The notes below the pieces were generated by a model that worked only from the letters and a program-made list of their open reading frames with translations, did not search any database and was not told where the DNA came from. From the NCBI RefSeq assembly GCF_020687385.1, contig NZ_JAJEQM010000003.1:124001-188000 (forward strand): a stretch of DNA of 64,000 bases, read 5' to 3'. Below, one piece after another: positions 61,750-64,000 of this stretch (position 1 is the first letter of the stretch; each line of letters opens with the position of its first letter). This DNA is from Hominilimicola fabiformis. Lineage in GTDB: Bacteria > Bacillota > Clostridia > UBA1381. The position numbers and the translations under genes are program-made.

Positions 61750-63228
61750 GTGGAAGAATACAATATTTACAGTGATATAGCACAGAGGAGTCAAGGAGAT
61801 GTTTATATAGGTGTAGTCGGACCGGTCAGAACAGGTAAATCTACATTTATAAAAAAGTTTATGGATTTGCTTGTAATACCTAATATAGAAAATGTGTATC
61901 AGGCAGAGAGAACACGAGATGAATTGCCACAGTCCGCCGGCGGCAGAACGATTATGACGACAGAGCCGAAGTTCATACCGAATGAGGCGGTGGAAATATC
62001 CCTGGGTGATAATGCACATTTAAAAGTGAGAATGATTGACTGCGTCGGCTATATCGTGGACAGTTCGCTTGGGTATGTGGAGGATAACGAGCCGAGAATG
62101 GTTACAACCCCGTGGTTTGACCACCCGATTGCTTTTAATGAGGCGGCGGAAATAGGTACGAAAAAAGTTATTTGCGAACATTCGACTATCGGTCTTGTTG
62201 TTACGACTGACGGTACGATTACGGAGATTGACAGAAACGATTATGTTGACGCCGAAAACAGAGTTATAAATGAATTAAAAGCGATTAATAAGCCGTTTAT
62301 CGTGCTGTTAAATTCGGTAGCGCCTAATTCGCAGAGCACACAGAATTTAAAGGCTGAACTTGAGGCAAAACACGGTGTACCTGTTGTGGCGGTGAATTGT
62401 GAAGAACTTAATGCAACGGATATACATAATATTATTGAAACGGTGTTGTTTGAATTTCCGCTTAAAGAAATTAATATTAAAATTCCAGATTGGATTGAAG
62501 AACTTGACAGTGAGCATTGGCTGAAAAAAGAGATATACGGTGCGATAATCGAAAAAATTGAGGACGTAAACCGTATTCGCGATGTGCGTGCATTGTCGGA
62601 CGGTATGGGTGAGTGCGGTTTTGTTCAGCGTTCGTATATCGAGGGTATGGATTTGGGTGACGGTACGGTTAAGCTGTGTATGGAACTTCCGCAGGAGCTT
62701 TTCTATCGTGTGCTTGGTGAAATGTCCGGCTTTGAAATTGACGGCGAACATCAGCTTATGACGCTTATGTCGGAGCTGGCACAGATGAAAGCACAGTATG
62801 ATAAGGTGTCATTTGCACTTCACGAGGTGATGGAAAAGGGTTACGGAATTGTGTCACCGTCAACAGAAGAATTGACTCTTGACGAACCGAAAATCGTTAA
62901 ACAAGGCGGTAGATTCGGTGTTAAACTTAAAGCGTCCGCACCGTCTATACATATGATTCGTGCGGATATTGAAACGGAAGTAAGTCCGATTGTCGGTACT
63001 GAAAAACAGTCGGAGGAACTTGTGCATTATCTGCTGTCGGAATTTGAAACAGATCCGACAAAAATTTGGCAGTCGAATATATTCGGTAAGTCGCTTTATG
63101 AGCTTGTAAATGAGGGACTTCATAATAAACTTTCAAGAATGCCTGAATCGGCAAGAATGAAATTAAAAGAAACTTTGCAGAGGATTATTAATGACGGAAG
63201 TAACGGCTTGATTTGTATAATTCTGTAA
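61750..63228 (+). CDS. spoIVA: Stage IV sporulation protein A, spore-coat ATPase
   Basis: The 492-residue length equals that of B. subtilis SpoIVA. The Walker A motif 'GVVGPVRTGKSTFIKKFM' places the ATPase Lys at residue 30. The Switch/Walker B part 'VRMIDCVGYIVDSSLG' and the C-terminal membrane-anchoring 'NDGSNGLICIIL' are typical. It polymerises on the forespore outer membrane using ATP and forms the base of the coat. The start is GTG at 61750 with AAAGGAGG (61734-61741); an ATG at 61702 would add 16 residues and is less likely. It is strong evidence for a spore-former. Confidence 0.97.
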   Translation: MEEYNIYSDIAQRSQGDVYIGVVGPVRTGKSTFIKKFMDLLVIPNIENVYQAERTRDELPQSAGGRTIMTTEPKFIPNEAVEISLGDNAHLKVRMIDCVGYIVDSSLGYVEDNEPRMVTTPWFDHPIAFNEAAEIGTKKVICEHSTIGLVVTTDGTITEIDRNDYVDAENRVINELKAINKPFIVLLNSVAPNSQSTQNLKAELEAKHGVPVVAVNCEELNATDIHNIIETVLFEFPLKEINIKIPDWIEELDSEHWLKKEIYGAIIEKIEDVNRIRDVRALSDGMGECGFVQRSYIEGMDLGDGTVKLCMELPQELFYRVLGEMSGFEIDGEHQLMTLMSELAQMKAQYDKVSFALHEVMEKGYGIVSPSTEELTLDEPKIVKQGGRFGVKLKASAPSIHMIRADIETEVSPIVGTEKQSEELVHYLLSEFETDPTKIWQSNIFGKSLYELVNEGLHNKLSRMPESARMKLKETLQRIINDGSNGLICIIL

Positions 63229-63242
63229 TAAGGGGCTTGATA

Positions 63243-63935
63243 ATGAAACGTATAATAGCTGTAATCTTCGTGATTCTTTGTTTGTGCGGGTGCGATATGA
63301 AACGTATCCGCACAGAAAGCAGTATAAAGGAATATGAAACCGATTTTTCAACGGTGTATGCCGAAACAGTTAAATTCAGCGGTATGAAAAACAGTGAGCT
63401 TGAAAAAAATATCAACGCACAGATACAACAGTCCATAGACAGTGACCTTGTTGCTTTTGATTCCAAAGCACAGGAATGTAAGGATAATTTGCAAATGGGG
63501 AATAAGTGCGTTATGGAGATAGGTTGGGAGGAAACTTATAATAAAAATGATTTTATCAGTGTGGTTGAAGAAAAATATATTTATACCGGCGGTGCAAGAG
63601 GTACAACGGTGCATATTCCCGTAAATATAGATGTGTCTGGTGAAAAGGAAGTGAAACTTGCGGATTTGTTTGCTGATGATGGGTATGTCAGTACGCTTAA
63701 CAGAATGATTAATGAAGAAATGGAAAAACATTCGGAAGAATATAAGGATTTGTGGGCAAAGCCTGAAATAAAACAGGAACATCAGACGGATTTTTATATT
63801 CAAGATGATGATTTGGTTATATTCTTTCAACCGTATGATTTGTCATACTATGCTCGTGGATTCGTGGAATTTAGACTTGATTTGGAAGATTTGTCCGGGT
63901 ATATGAAAGAGGAATATAGACGACTGATTGATTAG
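63243..63935 (+). CDS. RsiV-like lipoprotein (DUF3298)
   Basis: A 230-residue lipoprotein: signal peptide with the lipobox LCGC (cleavage before Cys about residue 17), then a DUF4163/DUF3298-type domain with 'EKYIYTGGARGTTVHIPVNI' (about residues 114-133), 'LADLFADDGYVSTLN' and 'FFQPYDLSYYARGFVEF'. This fold is found in the anti-sigma factor RsiV, which binds lysozyme, and in lipoproteins of unknown role. No membrane-spanning N-terminal anti-sigma part is seen. A frame opens at 63213, but AAGGGG and the signal peptide support 63243. The stop codon lies within a palindromic repeat. Confidence 0.85.
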   Translation: MKRIIAVIFVILCLCGCDMKRIRTESSIKEYETDFSTVYAETVKFSGMKNSELEKNINAQIQQSIDSDLVAFDSKAQECKDNLQMGNKCVMEIGWEETYNKNDFISVVEEKYIYTGGARGTTVHIPVNIDVSGEKEVKLADLFADDGYVSTLNRMINEEMEKHSEEYKDLWAKPEIKQEHQTDFYIQDDDLVIFFQPYDLSYYARGFVEFRLDLEDLSGYMKEEYRRLID

Positions 63936-63961
63936 GGGCGACCGTCGGCCGCTCTTTTTTT
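63932..63961 (+). terminator. Palindromic repeat A, copy 5, serving as terminator
   Basis: TAGGGGCGACC-GTC-GGCCGCT, a divergent copy of the GGGCGACC palindrome, is followed by seven T residues. Its first TAG is the stop codon of the lipoprotein gene. Confidence 0.75.
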
Positions 63962-64000
63962 GCCACCCCACAGTCGCGTTTGCGACAGCTCCCCTCAAGG
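63962..64000 (+). repeat. Repeat B, copy 2 (cut by the window end)
   Basis: GCCACCCC.CAGTCGC-GTTT-GCGACAGCTCCC then CTCAAGG. The same frame sequence as at 17792-17831, but with a different stem that still pairs. Confidence 0.7.

Overview
The window looks like chromosomal DNA from a spore-forming, low-GC Bacillota of class Clostridia, probably an uncultured gut or rumen lineage. This rests on SpoIVA, the Clostridia-style order map / KOW protein / infA / rpmJ / rpsM-rpsK-rpsD-rpoA-rplQ, zinc-type S14 and L31, class III fructose-1,6-bisphosphatase, strong purine-rich ribosome binding sites, GTG and TTG starts, and short palindromic intergenic repeats. No rRNA, tRNA, CRISPR array, transposase or phage gene was found. 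The genus cannot be fixed from the sequence alone.

Layout. 0-7 kb: 3' part of cdaR, hslO, then rpmH-rnpA-yidD-yidC-khpB without dnaA or mnmEG, then fbp. 7-17.6 kb: a surface-polysaccharide locus with a membrane acyltransferase (minus strand), two GT4 glycosyltransferases, a hexapeptide acetyltransferase, an O-antigen polymerase-like protein, two Wzz-like co-polymerases (the second fused to a degenerate GGDEF domain), a membrane-anchored metallophosphoesterase and the initiating sugar-phosphate transferase. 17.6-18.2 kb: a gene-free block full of dispersed palindromic repeats. 18.2-22.4 kb (minus): pnp, rpsO, rpmE, folC. 22.6-24.2 kb: two tandem related single-pass membrane proteins of unknown function, followed by a hairpin-rich stretch. 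24.5-34 kb: hisH-hisF, two small membrane proteins, then on the minus strand a HAD phosphatase, recD2 and a PLP decarboxylase; then a nitroreductase, a secreted acetamidase/formamidase with its own leader terminator, and secG. 34-40 kb: uxaB-uxaA (hexuronate use), a cell-surface SLH-GH5 glycanase, a cytidylate-kinase-like protein and two small membrane proteins. 40.2-56.8 kb: the complete S10-spc-alpha ribosomal block from rpsJ to rplQ, with secY, adk, map, infA and rpoA. 56.8-64 kb: a structured leader RNA with terminator before a small unknown gene, icd, a large sensor/c-di-GMP phosphodiesterase, spoIVA and an RsiV-like lipoprotein.

How they fit together. The polysaccharide genes form a nearly continuous, often overlapping operon: the phosphotransferase would load the first sugar on undecaprenyl phosphate, the GT4 enzymes and acyltransferases extend and decorate it, and the polymerase plus the Wzz pair set chain length. 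The degenerate GGDEF on one Wzz, together with the intact EAL phosphodiesterase at 59-61 kb, suggests nucleotide-linked or fold-based control of polymer export; this is inference. uxaBA and the S-layer-anchored GH5 protein fit growth on plant cell-wall material. The ribosomal block has several candidate autogenous leaders.

Strongest leads for something undescribed: the Wzz-GGDEF fusion, the rod-like leader RNA and its small target gene at 56.88-57.35 kb, the tandem paralogues at 22.7-24.2 kb, the terminator placed almost on the transcription start of the acetamidase gene, the hairpins in ribosomal intergenic gaps, and a palindromic repeat family that doubles as terminators.
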